Shown here one piece after another: positions 1-13,800 of a stretch of 64,000 bases of DNA; position 1 is the first letter of the stretch, and every line of letters starts with the position of its first letter. Source of the DNA: Lumbricus terrestris (taxonomy: Eukaryota > Annelida > Clitellata > Crassiclitellata > Lumbricidae). The position numbers and the translations under genes are program-made. The notes below the pieces were generated by a model. It did not search any database. It was not told the origin of the DNA and saw nothing but the letters and a program-made list of their open reading frames with translations. The stretch is taken from positions 45,535,599 through 45,599,598 of the forward strand of contig OX457039.1 in NCBI GenBank assembly GCA_949752735.1, given 5' to 3'.

Positions 1-420
1 ATAAGTTCTGTAATGTGTACCAACCAGACAAAACTGTTTGAATAATTCGATACGTTTTGCATAGCGATGCGTTCATAAAAAAGAGTTTTCTTGTATATAT
101 TCAGGTTTATATCGTTTCGACGTGTACACTATATTCAACCTGTTGACTATGCGCCTCTGAAAGAGTAGCAGCCAAAGTTCTGGAGATAGCAGGTCAGATC
201 TAATGGTCGACTGCAGATAGGAAGGAGAGAGAAGCCGAACTGCAGATGAATGCCTTCTTCTTCTGCGATCGACGTGTGTCTACATTGTGCTGGCATTTAT
301 TGATGGCTGAACGTTGTTAGACTTAGCTGCTGTCATCCCACATGCATATTATGCTCATCGCAGCAGAGCTTCGTCATCGTGTTCGTCTTATAGTTCACCC
401 GTCTAAGGAGCTGCAGTGAT
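1..420. other. 5' flank of the KChIP gene
   Basis: No coding segment, RNA gene or clear core promoter is recognised here. An in-frame TAG at 391-393 precedes the proposed start codon, so the KChIP reading frame cannot extend further upstream without splicing. Confidence 0.4.
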
Positions 421-508
421 ATGCAGTCGTTCGCTATATCGGCGTTGTCAAGACGATTGTCAAGAAAACTCTCGCTGAATATCTTCAACCGACAAGTCTT
501 CAAGAAAG
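421..508 (+). CDS. KCNIP: KChIP exon 1 (residues 1-29, ends phase 1)
   Basis: First ATG after the in-frame stop at 391. It encodes a basic N-terminus with the run LSRRLSRKLSL. The donor is G|GTAGGA, and its single spare base plus the first two bases of exon 2 make Asp30. N-terminal exons of this family are poorly conserved, so the assignment rests on start, donor and phase only. Confidence 0.6.
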
Positions 509-3500
509 GTAGGATTACATGTATTTGCTCCGTTCACTGCTATATAGATCTATGCTCAAGCTGCATCTTCGTTAATTCCCGACTGATTAGTTTTGTGAAA
601 ATTTGGTCGTTGTTTGGGTGAAGCAATCGTTAATTAAAGCTTTACTGATGCATGATGGCGGTTGTGATGACGATTTTGAATTGATTTTGACAATAATTTG
701 ACGGTATAGGCCCTACACGACAACGACATTGATAGCGATTAATATATAATGAGAATAGCTGTGATGATGATGATGACGAGGAGAAGGAGGAGGAGGACGA
801 TAACGATGATGATTAGGGTCTATGAAGATGATGATGATTATAATCAAGCGAACTAGGCTAAGACATATACATGTCATATATAACGGTTATATATCATGTC
901 TAAACACCATGCAATACGCATGATGGATGCAATTGGTGTGGCGTTTAATGGTTCTGCTTTAATCTAGTAGAATGTATATGGACTTCTCCTGCGTCGTTTT
1001 CAAATTGCTCGAAGTGTTTAGATGTTGTGGGAGGGGCTTAGTGAGAGACTATAAATAGCTGGGAATCCAGCCAAAAACGTCGACAGCGATACGGCAGCAC
1101 TTATGTTGCACAGTTTTAGTACATTTATGAAATTGCTTGTGCGAGTAAAGTTCTCATATAGGCCTAGAGCAAGAGGAGATATTCGCTGTAGATTGAGAAG
1201 GCCATTTTGGAAGTCGTTTATGGCAGGCTTATTCTAAGGTTTATTCTTGCACAACTGGTGTGAAAAGGGTTTGCCCTTGGGCTGGAAAAAGTTTGTTGTC
1301 TTCGGCCGAAAATCTTACCTTTCTTCAGTCATTCGCTCGAAATGTCTTGAAAATATACCAATTCGCCCTGCCAAAATAGTTGAGGACATTTTATTCCATT
1401 TTTAGTCACCCGGTCGTAAATTTAGCCATCCTCCGAACATTTTCAACTGCACAACCCCTTTGACCCTTCGTTCCGTTCATTAATCGCTCCTCAAGATTGC
1501 TGCTACAACTACACAGATTCATTTAGGCCTACATGCAGATTCACATTTTTTTATATAACTGCACGTTAAAAACCCTGATTAGATAAGATCAATACAAATT
1601 TACTGCACAAAATCTCATTGCGAACAGCACAAATTCCCCCCCCCCCCAACTAGGTTACACGCTTTGTGTCCAGCTGCACGTTGGAATAAGCCCTGGTTTA
1701 TGGCTTATAAAACTTCTGCATCTACTTTTCGAGCACAAGGTTATAGCCCGATCTTTAAAAAGTGAAACGTTGAGAAAAGCCTGAGCTCTCCAGAATCAAA
1801 CTGCCAATTCAGTTGCAAAGATGGAACATGCGTTTGCTTCCACACAACATTCAGACCAGCTCAACGAAACACAATTCTGCCGACTATATAACATGTGTCT
1901 CAAAGTTCTGCAGAAATTTACCATTCTCAGACGCAGCACATGGAATATGTGAACTTTAATGAAGAACGCTGGTGAAACAATGCGCACACGGTACTTACTT
2001 ACTAAATTTATACTCAAGAAAGTAGTTAGAGACGTGCCACTCCTTCGCTAAGCACTCTTCAGAAGGCATGCATCAACTATATAGTCCGTTGTTTTTGGTG
2101 TAATATGTGACGAGGTCTTCGTCAAGTAATCGTGGAGGACAGATATTATGCTCTAAGAGAAGGAACCAAGAAGCAATGAATTGAATGAAACGCTTCGCTT
2201 AGGTTATTTTAAGCGAAGGATGACAAGCGATTTATCAGAGCTTGACCGTGACCTCATTCGAAACATATGACATGCACTGTACAGTAGGGTCAAACCATGC
2301 CATAATTCGACCATTTACAGTGAACGAAGTGAAGGAGTTAGCAATAACAGCGGATTACGATACGCAAGCAAATTGCCAGTATAGAAATATACATGTAGAT
2401 TGTCGTTGTTGAAGTAGAACAGAGCTTATCGAAGAGCTTAACGTCAGTTGGCCGAGAGGATGAGCAGCTGGTTGAATCATTGAAGACATTGGGGTAAAAC
2501 GTAATTTCGACGACTGAATATTTCATCGGCATTGTCTCCATCGAAAAGATGCAGCAACAGAGTTCATCTGCCTCATCCATTCGGCCTGTTCATCCTGCCA
2601 TACATAATAATGTGACCTAATTCACTCTCAAGACGCTATATACAGGGTGCGCCAAAAAAGTAATCTCCTACGGTTTTCAGTCCATATCTTGGCCAAACAT
2701 ACGAATTTTTAAATGAAACTTTACAGTCTTAAAGGCAATTCATATTTACGTACAATGGTCAAATTAAAAAATTAATATTTCAAACAGAACAAAAGTTATA
2801 TCACTTTTGGTGAGGCTACCCACCGCTTTTGACGATTCAAAAACGCGACGCAACAAAAAGTAACAAAAACCAATTTAATTATTCTGGCCAATATCTTGGC
2901 CGGAAGTAAGAATTTCGAAATGAAATTTTACAGGCTTAAAGACACGTCATATCTACACACGATGGCCAGATTTCATCAAAATATTTCAAACAGAATAAAC
3001 GTTATGGCATTTTTAAGGAGGCCACCCACCGTTTTTGACGATTCAAAGACGTAACGCAGCAAAAAGTAGCAAAAACACGATTTTATTAAGTCTCATCTCA
3101 AATAATTGTTATCAAATAGGCTTTGATAATGCCAGATGATCATTATTATTACTATTTAAAAAAGGAACAGGGTACCAGCGTAGCTGCGCGTCACTGAGAA
3201 GTCACTTAGCAAGATGACAATCAAATTGGTAAATAAGAAATCTGTCAGATTAATCAACAGGTCCATCAAGAACTTTGCAAAGAGACTCAAAAGAAGTTTT
3301 GGCACTTGTGGTGGGCACATTGAACACAAGTTGTGAATCACTATCAAGTTCAGTTCCAAACAGTTATTTGAGATATGACTTGATAAACTCACGTTTTGTT
3401 ACTTTTTGTTGCGTTACGTTTTTTAATCGTCAAAAACGGTGGATGGCCTCACTAAAAGTGGTATAGCTTTTGTTGTGTTTGAAATATTTTGATGAAATCT

Positions 3501-6500
3501 AGCTATCATGTGTAAATATGAATTGTCTTTAAACCTGTAAAGATTCATTTTGAAATTCTTACTTCTGGCCATGATATTAGCAAAAAACCTTAAAAAAATT
3601 GCTTTTCGTTTTTGAAACGTCAAAAAACGGTGGGTGGCCTCACTAAAAGTGATATAATTTTTGTTCTGTTTGAAATAATTTTTTAAAATTTAACCATTGT
3701 ACGTAATTGCCTTTAAGACTGTAAAGTTTCATTAAAAAATTTGTATGTTTGGCCAAGATATGGGCTAAAAACCGTAGGGAATTACTTTTTTGGCGCACCC
3801 TGCATATAGGTCTACCCTGAAAGACTGAAAAGACGGCAACCTCGCAGATTCTTCTGCTATAGTGATTTTTAACGCATGCATCCTCGTTACAAGGCTAACG
3901 TAACTAGTCATTTAACGCTGCAGAACAACTATTATACTGTATGCTCCAGATGATTGTTTCAGTAAAATTCAAATATTTGCTTGAGTTTTGGGAGGATGGA
4001 GCCTATACCGTATAGTGTTTTCGTATTGTGGAAAGAACTATACTTGGAAAGACTATACATTTCTGGGGAAGAACAATGAGCCAAGAGTGGAGCACTTAGG
4101 GTCTGCACGATGCACAATTGCACTATACTCTGCAATAAACATCCGAGAGGAGACGTCACACGGGACATCAATCGAAGGTTGCTCCAGATGAAGTCGGTTT
4201 ACAGTCGTAGATCATTAGAGAAACTATATATATATATACATGTATATATATATATATATGTGTGTTTAAATCCGTTCATTCAGAGACGCCTCCCGCTTCC
4301 TCTCGCTATTCAATCGGTCGGTGTCACGAAATAGAGTACCTCCGTATTAATCGTATCCCCCAGATGAAGAGAAGTTGAAAAAGGCACTTCCTTGACTTAC
4401 TGACTTATGGCCCTGGCGAAGCTTCCGCCCGCATCAGCCGCTCCTTTATGGATAGCCTCCAGTCAAAGACATCGGTATAAAAGGCACTTCCACGTGTATT
4501 TAAAAAAAATTAACTCCCGTCTGCTTTGTTTTGAACAATGACACTAACCGGTAGCTTATGTTTATTCCTACTATAGATATTTTTGGTTGCTTTGGTTTTA
4601 GAGCACTAAAAGCATGCCCTTAGAGCCACTGCGTAAATTCGAGTTGCCTTGCTCTGAGCATTAGGCTATTTAGGACACTTAAAACAATAGAGTCACTTAA
4701 AGTTTTGATTACAACATAAACCTTTCATTTAAGCGCATTTTTCAATAAAGAGGATAGAATGGTTTATACCCCGGAGGCCCGGACCGGTACATTCCATCCG
4801 GGGGAAGACTAATTCATCCCCCGGATAGCTTTAAGGGGTATAGAACATCACATGACACCGGCACTGTGAACTCTTTCAAATCTATGCTAAAAACCCACAT
4901 ACTCTCTATATAGACTTATCCGCCTGCTAGGCCTATCTGTTTTGTATACGGCGCCCTTGTAACGGCATCTATATAATTATCTGTGTTGCGGGGCCATAAT
5001 ATAAATTGTCGTTATCATTATTATTAAGTCTGTAAGTAAGACTGGAACAGCAAGCACGCTAAAAAGGGCGTTAGGTCTGGGATATGTGTTCTGAGGTTCT
5101 AGGGCTCTAGGCCTACTGTATACAGAACTAGAAAAACAGGTAACTAGCTCCAGCCCATCACACCTGACACCAAGAACGTCGTAAAATCCAACACTGTCGA
5201 GGCCAATCAGTCATTCAATCAATCAATCAACCAACCAATCAATCAATCAATCAGTCAATAAATCAATCAATCACTGTCGAGTGTCCGTTGATAGATTGTA
5301 ATATTTGTTGGCGTCAAGAAGGGACATGATTTAATGCAATATTTTGCGAACTGTATAGACCTACGTCAGATTTAAACTGAATTTTGTTATTCACTGTCAA
5401 GCAACTTTAATGAATCTGATATTGGTTTTAACTATTGCGTTAACATTTGAACCGTCAATTTTGTAGTGTACATCAAACTGCTACCAATCCAAATAAGAAC
5501 AATGAACTGTTATAGTCGGGACAGCAGGAAAGCAGACCATGACGTGAGAATATAAACAATGACAGTTTGAAGCACGTGTTACACTACATGACTTGCGTCA
5601 TGAGACATTCGCAAAAATTCAGATCTATATCTGACTTTTTGCGAATGTCTCAAGTGTGAAAGTGAGCTGACTTTCAGTATATAGGAAAAGATGTGGTTTT
5701 CAGTTCGTGAGGGAAAGACATGACGAAATCAAATGTTTTGTTTAAAAAATTAGTATGTGTAAAAGTTCGCAATGATCAGCATTCTATCTATCTAGGCATA
5801 TACTAAATCGAACAGACATATCAGTCGGCCAACCAATGTTGTGGAGCTGCTGACCTCGTGCCTCTAAGTTTATCAGTCGAAACTTTGTTGAGTAAACGGT
5901 TAAATGATTCGCTGACGGATTGATTACGCCGCCGGTTCTTCGTTCTTCGGTGGATGATAGAGAATGAATTCAAAGGCGCTAGATAATTGGTGGATGGAGG
6001 AGAAGTTGGCAGAGTGTTGATGCAGATTGTTGGCAGAGATATTCTGAGCAACGGATGAAGTATAATAGCGAACGCGGACAACATCGCGTGTGATGCGTGG
6101 GGAAAGTAGAACAGGCACCGATCAGATCGGATCGGGATGGCATTAATAGGATTTAGGATTAGACTAATATCTTTTGATCCACCGGAGACTTAGACGAAGC
6201 TACCCACCGATATGGCTATATCAGTTTAGCTTGGATAAAATTAGCCATTTAGTGAAGGGGAAGATTTTTTAGAAAGTCTGGGAGAATGCAGGATAAAGGT
6301 AAGTTGATACCGATGTCGTGGATATTCTATCCCCCCAAAGCTATCCAGGAGATGAATTAGATCTAATACCGGGGATAGAATATCCGGAGGGACAAACAAT
6401 TCTATCCCAGCGCATAATTAGAATCTATTGAAAAATGCGTATAATTGATAACTTTATGCTGCAATAAAAATTTAAAGTGACTTAATTGTTTTAAGTGTCC

Positions 6501-7782
6501 TAAGAAATGCTCAGAGCTAGGCAAGTTGGGCAACCCGAATTTAATTAGTGACTCTAAGTGTTCTTAAGTGTTCTTTACTCTTAAGTGTTCCTAAGTGTTC
6601 TATTTCTAAATGCTCTATAGATAATAGATCTAAGTGTTCTAAAACCAAAGCAAACAAAGTTAGCTACTATATGAATAAAGCAACTGTTAGTGGCAAATGG
6701 CAATGTTCAAAACAGAGCAAATGGGCGTTGATTTGCAAAAAATAGACACACACGAAATTACTTTTTCAACTTCTCTTCATTTGGGGAGAAACGATTAATA
6801 GGGAAAATACTTTATGTCGTGACACCGGAAAATGGAGTTATAGTTATGAATTCAAGGTTAAGAAACATTCTAGAATCTAGAGGAATGCATGTGCTGACCG
6901 GACAGGATATCGGAGAGGAAAGACGTGTTGCATAATTGTATTACTTGTTTTATTAACTGCAAATAATATTTTACAATATAATAATTTATTAATTATAGAC
7001 CAATAATCAATTATAATGATCTATGATAGCTGGTCTACAAAAGCATCGATTCGTGTATCATTGGATGATGTCATAGAATTCATGCTCTTATTGGTCAATA
7101 CCGAAAGTTAAAGGTCTTGATAGATTAAACAAGTAAGTAAGTAAACGAGTAAGTAAATGAGTATGTTCTTTATTAAACCATCTAAATTATATGCGATACT
7201 TCATTTTGATCACATTGCGAATAAGTCGTTGTAGCAAAAATAATAGAAATTTATTACTGAAACGGCATTTGAACACGTGTTATAGCCTAGTTAATGGCTT
7301 ATTCATAATGGATATTAATAAAGCACCCTCAAAGGCAACTACTCAAGAGCTTAGCAGCTTAACTTAGGCAAACGGTGCTCATCAGTTGGAATTTAATTTA
7401 TGACAATTGGTTGCTCAGTTCATCGGCCACCAGGAGATTAAATTCTTGGCTAATGGTTTATTACGGACTAGATGGTCTGATTCTGCTTGTGCTGTACGCT
7501 GCCTGGAGGTCATCAAGAACTGTTAACAGACACCATACCTAGAAAAATCTCGTGTAAAAACAGTTATAAGGGATCATCGAGTCGTGGAGAAGTGAAGGGG
7601 ATGATGGAAATGGAATAAACAGGGAGAGACAGAGAAAGAGAAAGAGAAAGAGAAAGAGAAAGAAAGAACGAATGAATGAGAGAAGGAGATAGAGAGAGTG
7701 AGAGAGAAAGAGACAAAGAAAAAAATATATGTAGAGATATATATATATATATAATTATATATATATATACATAGAGAGAGAG

Positions 7783-7875
<93 letters not shown>

Positions 7876-10800
7876 GAGAGAAAGAGAGAAGGAGATAGAG
7901 AGAGCAAGGGAGTGGAGAGAGGGAAGGAGAAAGGAAAAATAAAAGGCACTGCGTATACGTATTGAATGTGTGCTCTATAGAGAGACAATGAGAGCGAGAC
8001 AGGGACAGAGAAACAAAGAGAGAGAGAGACAAAGAGAGAGCAAGAGAGAAACAGAAGCAGACAGACAGAAGTTGTAGCTGAGAATGAAGGGTGCTGAGTC
8101 TGAATGGGATGCGTACGAAATAGGAATCTGTAGAGTGCGTGATGATGTGGAGGAAGGTTGGAAGGAGGAGGCAGACGACGACAACGACGATGTCATTCGA
8201 TGTCTTCCGACCAGCAGCTGCTGCAACTCACATATCGATCTCCAATCGAACTCTCCTAATGCTCCTAATGGAACAGACAATCAACGCCCGCCGTCGCTCT
8301 CCAATGGACTGGCCACTCCATGCCACTAGAACGACTAGATTGACTAGAATCTACACATACAGGGTGGGCCAAAAAAAGACCCCTACGTTTTTTGCTCATA
8401 TCTTGACCAAAAGTACGAATTTCCAAATGAAACTTTGCAGGCTTATAGACAATTCATATTTACACATCATGGCCAGATTTCATCAAAATATTTTAAACAG
8501 AACAAAAGTTATATCACTTTTAGTGAGGCCACCCACCGTTTTTTCACGATTCAAAAACGTGACGCAACAAAAAGTAACATAAAACCGATCTAATTATTCT
8601 GGCCAATATCTTGGCCAGAAGTAGGAATATCGAAATGAAATTTGAGGAGCTTAAAGACAATTCATATCTTCACATGGTGGCAAGATTTCATCAAAATATT
8701 TCAAACAGAAAAAAGTTGTGCCACTTTTAATGAGGCCACCCACCATTTTTTGACGATTCAAAGGCGTAACGCAGCAAAAAGTAGCAAAAACACAATTTTA
8801 TTAAGTCTCATCTCAAATAATTGTTATCAAATGGCCTTCGTATAGCCAGATGATCATTATTATTACTATTTAAAAAAGAAACAGGGTACCAGCGTAGCTG
8901 CGCGTCACTGATAAGTCACTTAGCAAGATGACAATCAAATTGGTAAATAAGGAATCTATCAGATTAATCAACATGTCCATCAAGAACTTTGCAAAGAGAC
9001 TCCAAAGAAGTTTTGGCACGGGTGGTGGGCACATTGAACACAAGTCTTCAAGCAATACCAAGTTCATTTGACAACAGTTATTTGAGATGAGACTTAATAA
9101 AATCGTGTTTTTGTTACTTTTTGTTGCGTTTCGTTTTTGAATCATCAAAAAACGGTGGGTGGCCTCACTAAAAGTGGTATAACTTTTGTTGTGTTTGAAA
9201 TATTTTGATGAAATCTGACCATCATGTGTAAATATGAATTGTATTTAAGCCTGTAAAATTTCATTTCGAAATTCTTACTTCTGGCCATGATATTGACAAA
9301 AAACCTAATTTTGTTGCGTTTCGTTTTTGAATGATCAAAAAACGGGGGGTGGCCTCCCTAAAAGTGGTGTAATTTTCGTTGTGCTTGAAACATTTTGATG
9401 AAATCTGGCCATCATGTGTAAATATGAATTGTCTTTAAGCATGTAAAATTTCATTTCAAAATTCTTACTTCTGGCCAAAATATTGGCAAAAGACATAGGG
9501 GGGTCTTTTTTTGGGGCCACCCTGTACATAGATCTAATATATATCATATATATATATATATATATTATTTATTCTTATAATCATTGCGTATGTATATATT
9601 TGTGTATTCTAGTGCAGTTCAGTGGGTCAGTCCATATATTTATTTATTATTTATTTATTATTTATTTATTTATTTATTCCTCAACCAAAACAACAAACAA
9701 ATATGATGCGACAATTATGGCATTGAATAATACTTTAACATTTTTGTATGTAGACATTATACATATATACACTACATATATATTATATACCACACATGAG
9801 CAGTACTACATGTATATGCCTGTATAGGTCTATGTGCATGTGTAGAGGTCTGTGCTAATCACGAATTGAAGGGTATACCAAATACCCAAAGGATTTTGCC
9901 AATATCATGACCAGAAGTAGGACATTTTAAATAAAGCTTTGCAACGTATAAAGCAAATTCAAAATTACGTGTAACGCCCAAATTTCACCAAATGGATCTA
10001 TGTCTTACAGAGCAAAAGTTATATCACTTTTACTGAGCCCACCCATTCTTTTTTGACGATCCAAAAGCATAGCGCAACAAAAAGTTTTTAAAACGATTTT
10101 ATTAAGTCACATCTCAAATAATTGTTAGCAAATGAACTTGAGGTTATCTATTGCTAGATAATCATTATCGTTGTTTTTTTAAAGAAAATAAACATTTACA
10201 AGCGTTCATCATTAATTTTAGCAAGAATCTTAGCTCACTATCAAGTTGGTAAATAAATAATTTAACGGAATAACAAATTTGTTATTAAAACAATAATGGA
10301 AATTTGAAAAATTAAATATTTGCAAGGTGTCAATGGCAGAAAAAAGTGTATTCGGACACTTCGAGAGCAAAGTCTTGTAACTCAAGCTCTTATCACCGCA
10401 TAGTCTGATAAACAGTGAGTGCAGAGAAATTAAGAGATAAATTGAGAATGAAGAAAAATATATGATGCCGTTGATGAAAGGAGATCGGTTCAATGTCAAT
10501 TGTGCTAGTTTCATTGAGAAGGGCCAATGGCCCATCAAACCTCCGAATATGAACTCGATGGGACTTTCATGTGCCTTTTTTGTTGCGATTCTGTGCAGTT
10601 ATTCTGAACAGGAACAGGGTCACCCCATTTTGTTAATCCGGCCGAGTGATGGCCACTCAAAACTGCGGGCCCGGGTATTGCAGCACCCTTAGCACGCACC
10701 CTAACGTGGCCTGGTCGCTTTGGAGTTGATATGGGAAGAGTGGGGAACGGACATTAGCCCCCCTGGACATTATCCCCCTGTACATTATCCCCCCGGACAA

Positions 10801-13800
10801 AAAGCCCCCCGGAAATTATTCCCCCGGGGTAGGACATTATCCCCCCATGAAGTCTATGCTATCATTACCTAAAAATGATGCAATGATGATGGAATACATC
10901 AACAAGTCCATCCAAAACTGTTCGAAGATACTCAGAACAGGTGTGAACACTGAAGGTGCATGGGCACAATGAACACAAGTTGTGAAATGTGAAGCACTAT
11001 AATTAAGCTTATTATTTTGATAACAATCACTGAGATGTGACAAAATAAAATCTTTTTTGGTTACGTTTTGTTGCGTTATGTTTCTGGATCGTCATGAAAC
11101 GGTGGGTGGACTCACTGAATGTGGGGCGCGGTGGTCTAGTGGTGGCGTCGTTGCCTTGAAGCTGGAAGGTTCGAGGTTCGAATCCACCTCAAGTCGACGC
11201 GTAGGGACCTTGGGCAAGTCCTTCACTCGCAGTTGCTCATAACTCCACCACTGGTTGCACTCTGCCAGTGCCAGTCCCAAGCCTGGATAAAGGAGGAGGG
11301 CGTCGCTAATGGTCTTTGTTACCACACAGTGACGTTAAACTGCAAATGCTGCTGCTCAGCGCTTCGGCGTGAAACTCTGATGCAGTGCCCGCTCTGCAGT
11401 CGGGAGCGCCTCTGGGTAGATTGCTTGAAGGGACGCTATAGCAAGTGCACATACATACATACATACATACATACATACATACATACATACATACATACAT
11501 ACATACATACATACATACATACATACATACATACATACATACATACATACATACATACATACATACATACATACATACATACATACATACATACATACAT
11601 ACTAAACGTAGATAACTTTTGTTCTGTTTCAAATATTTTGGTGAAACTAGGCTGTTGTAAATAGGAATTGCAGTAGGCCTGCAGAACTTGATTTAAAGAT
11701 TCTTACTTCTGGCCAAGATATTGGCAACAAACTATAGACAGGTATTTTCGGCCCACCCTGTGCAGTGTGTTTATTTTTAAGGCCTTGGATCAAGTTGGAT
11801 GATATAAAAGTATATTCTTTCACGCAGACATGAATGCATTGTATAAAATATTGTATATAATTATCTGTATAATTATGAACATACACGACATGTATATCGA
11901 GGAATGGGATTCTTTGCAGCCCGTGTAACTCGTATACATTACGAAAAGCAATAAAATGCAACTAGACATTTAGGTAGAAACTTTGTTTACATCTCGAAGA
12001 CGTTCTCCACCTGTCTAATTCTGTTCTACATAATGTCTAGTCATAGTTCTAATATTATAATGAAGAAATCATGAGGACTCGCAGATATTGCCCTGCGGTG
12101 TTGAGCATAGAAAGCTCATCGCAGTGAAAGAAAGTCAGTCATTCTGAAGGAAAAGAAAGCAGAGGGTTAACGTTGATCAAATGACTGCAGTGTGTAATAA
12201 GAAGGTTATTATCTAAAGAGCAGAGAGCCAGGGAGGAGGAGATGGAGGATCTAAGCGATGTTCTATTACGTCAATGGGTTGCAGCGGTTGGCGGCCGTTT
12301 CGCCGCCACACGCGCTTTATCTTTCCTTCTCCGCATCTCATCATTGGACGGCCTTTGTTGTTTCAGCTTCCCGTTCTTACATGGTTTTACCGAAAACACA
12401 CTTATTATGTTTTCTCTTTGCATCCACCGACGTCGAAGCCTGTTTCTCCAGCCTCTATTGAATCGGAGTAAAACTCGGAGGAGAGAGCATGAGACTCTAT
12501 CAGTCTCTGCAGCCACTGCTTTCAAGTTTCTGCGTCTGGAAGATGCCTGCAGGCTCGAAGCTGCAGCAACCCCGAGGGCTTGGCACCACAGTCTCCTCCT
12601 CCTCCTCCTCCCCCTCTTCCTGCTCGTCCTTTTTCTTCTACCATGCATCCATCCATTGTCGTCATCATCCTCCTTCTTTGCCTATTCGTCCTAAATTTTA
12701 CGCTTGGAAAAATGCATATATATCCTGCGCAAACAATGGAGCGCTCATCTCGGCGTATACGGTGTCGTAAATCTATTGTCTCGCGTGGTTTTTGTTCGTG
12801 CGCCTGTGTCTCTGTGTGTGTCTGTCTGTGTCTGTGTGTCTGTCTGTATCTCTGTGTCTATCTGTGTCTCTGTGTCTGTCTGTGTCTTTGTTTCTGTCTG
12901 TGGCTCTGTGTCTGTATGTGTCTCTGTTTCTGTCTGTGTCTCTGTGTCTGTCTGTGTCTCTGTTTCTGTCTGTGTCTCTGTGTATGTCTGTGTCTCTGTC
13001 TCTGTGTCTGTCTTTGTCTTTGTTTCTGTCTGTGTCTCTGTGTCTGTCTGTGTCTCTGTGTCTGTCTGTGCCTCTGTGTCTGTGTCTCTGTGCCTGCATG
13101 TGTCTCTGTTTCGGTGTCTCTGTGTCTGTCTGTGTCTCTGTGTCTGTCTGTGTCTCTGCTTCTGTCTGTGTCTCTGTGTCTGTCTGTGTCTCGCTCTGTG
13201 TCTCTGTGTCTGCCTATGTGTTCGCAATATATTTGGCATGACACACTCAGAGACAACGACCTTGACTGTTGTCCGCTCTATTTTGAGAGATGTGCGCCGT
13301 GCACACGTACAGAGTAAGGCTGGTGAGGCGCAGATCTGCCTTAGAGCGTTGCTTACTTAATCCACTTCATCTGGCTTGAAAGAACGCATCAGTAATTGTT
13401 TTTTGGTTGCTTAATGCTCGCTGTAGGTTGTTGAGTTATTATTACAGACCGTCCTACGATAACTCCATTCGCACCTGAGACTATGCGCGAGAAAGGTCAC
13501 GCATCCTTGCATCCGTTAACCAAAGTCAAAATCTATATACCTACGTTTACAGCTTTCTCCATGCTTCATCATGACCTTGCTTATGGCTCCATCGCATCCA
13601 CTATCTTCCTATTCCATTTGGATTTTTATCACCGAAGGATGCCAGTGGGGCGCTAATTCAAATGACCACCACCCACCTGTGCTACTCTGCTCCTTCCCCT
13701 TTAGAGCAAAATATTATAAGACGAAACGCAACCTTTAAGCTGCAGTGCACCATCCGAATCGTCGTCGTTCAGAAATAATTGGAAATACACCTGTAGAGTA

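Larger units (their letters stand above)
4319..6837. mobile_element. unclassified 2.5-kb element with about 520-bp inverted arms
   Basis: The left arm (4319-about 4846) and right arm (about 6321-6837) are inverted, diverged copies of each other. Both outer ends read CGGTGTCACGA going inward. Then follow AGAGAAGTTGAAAAAG, GCTTTGGTTTTAGA, CTCTGAGCAT, GGACACTTAAAACAAT, CGCATTTTTCAATA and a C-rich inner end with CTGGATAGCTTT. The right arm carries an extra tandem run of TAAGTGTTC. The 1.5-kb core has no recognisable coding sequence. No target duplication was found, so the exact ends are provisional. It resembles a foldback or long-TIR DNA transposon. Confidence 0.65.
9868..11760 (+). mobile_element. 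mariner-type relic C, interrupted by a SINE
   Basis: Longer and older than relics A and B. It has a left region homologous to the other copies and a right end CGGCCCACCCTG at 11760. On the plus strand there is a broken transposase piece at 10462-10560 (PLMKGDRF, then GQWPIKPPNMNSM) matching the WP-x-SPDLNP block just before the third catalytic acid of mariner transposases, and a C-terminal remnant near 10890-10985. Internal deletions and stops make it inactive. A GGACATTATCCCCC array (10752-10846) and a SINE (11121-11602) sit inside it. Confidence 0.7.

Noticed and set aside
1045..1070. TATAAATA as an alternative KChIP promoter
   Set aside because: No first exon with a matching phase-1 donor was found downstream; one TATA-like string in AT-rich DNA is not evidence.
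5215..5275. A CRISPR-like or other spaced-repeat array
   Set aside because: It is a plain tetranucleotide repeat without spacers; no array with regular spacers exists in the window.
7574..8032. A 152-codon Ser/Leu/Phe-rich frame on the minus strand
   Set aside because: Pure GA/CT microsatellite translation.
11121..11195. A tRNA gene
   Set aside because: The A and B boxes are good, but the same head recurs at 24320, 39741 and 59513 joined to a common SINE body, so it is a SINE promoter, not a tRNA gene.
11306..11664. Tyr/Ile/His or Cys/Met/Tyr/Val repeat proteins
   Set aside because: Translation of the (ACAT)n tail of a SINE.
12242..12694. A 150-codon frame with overlapping frames on both strands
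   Set aside because: No recognised motif, CT-rich composition, and no matching splice logic with KChIP exons.
12580..13360. Open frames of 150-245 codons on both strands
   Set aside because: They lie over the TGTCTCTGTGTCTGTC minisatellite; simultaneous openness in most frames shows they come from the repeat.
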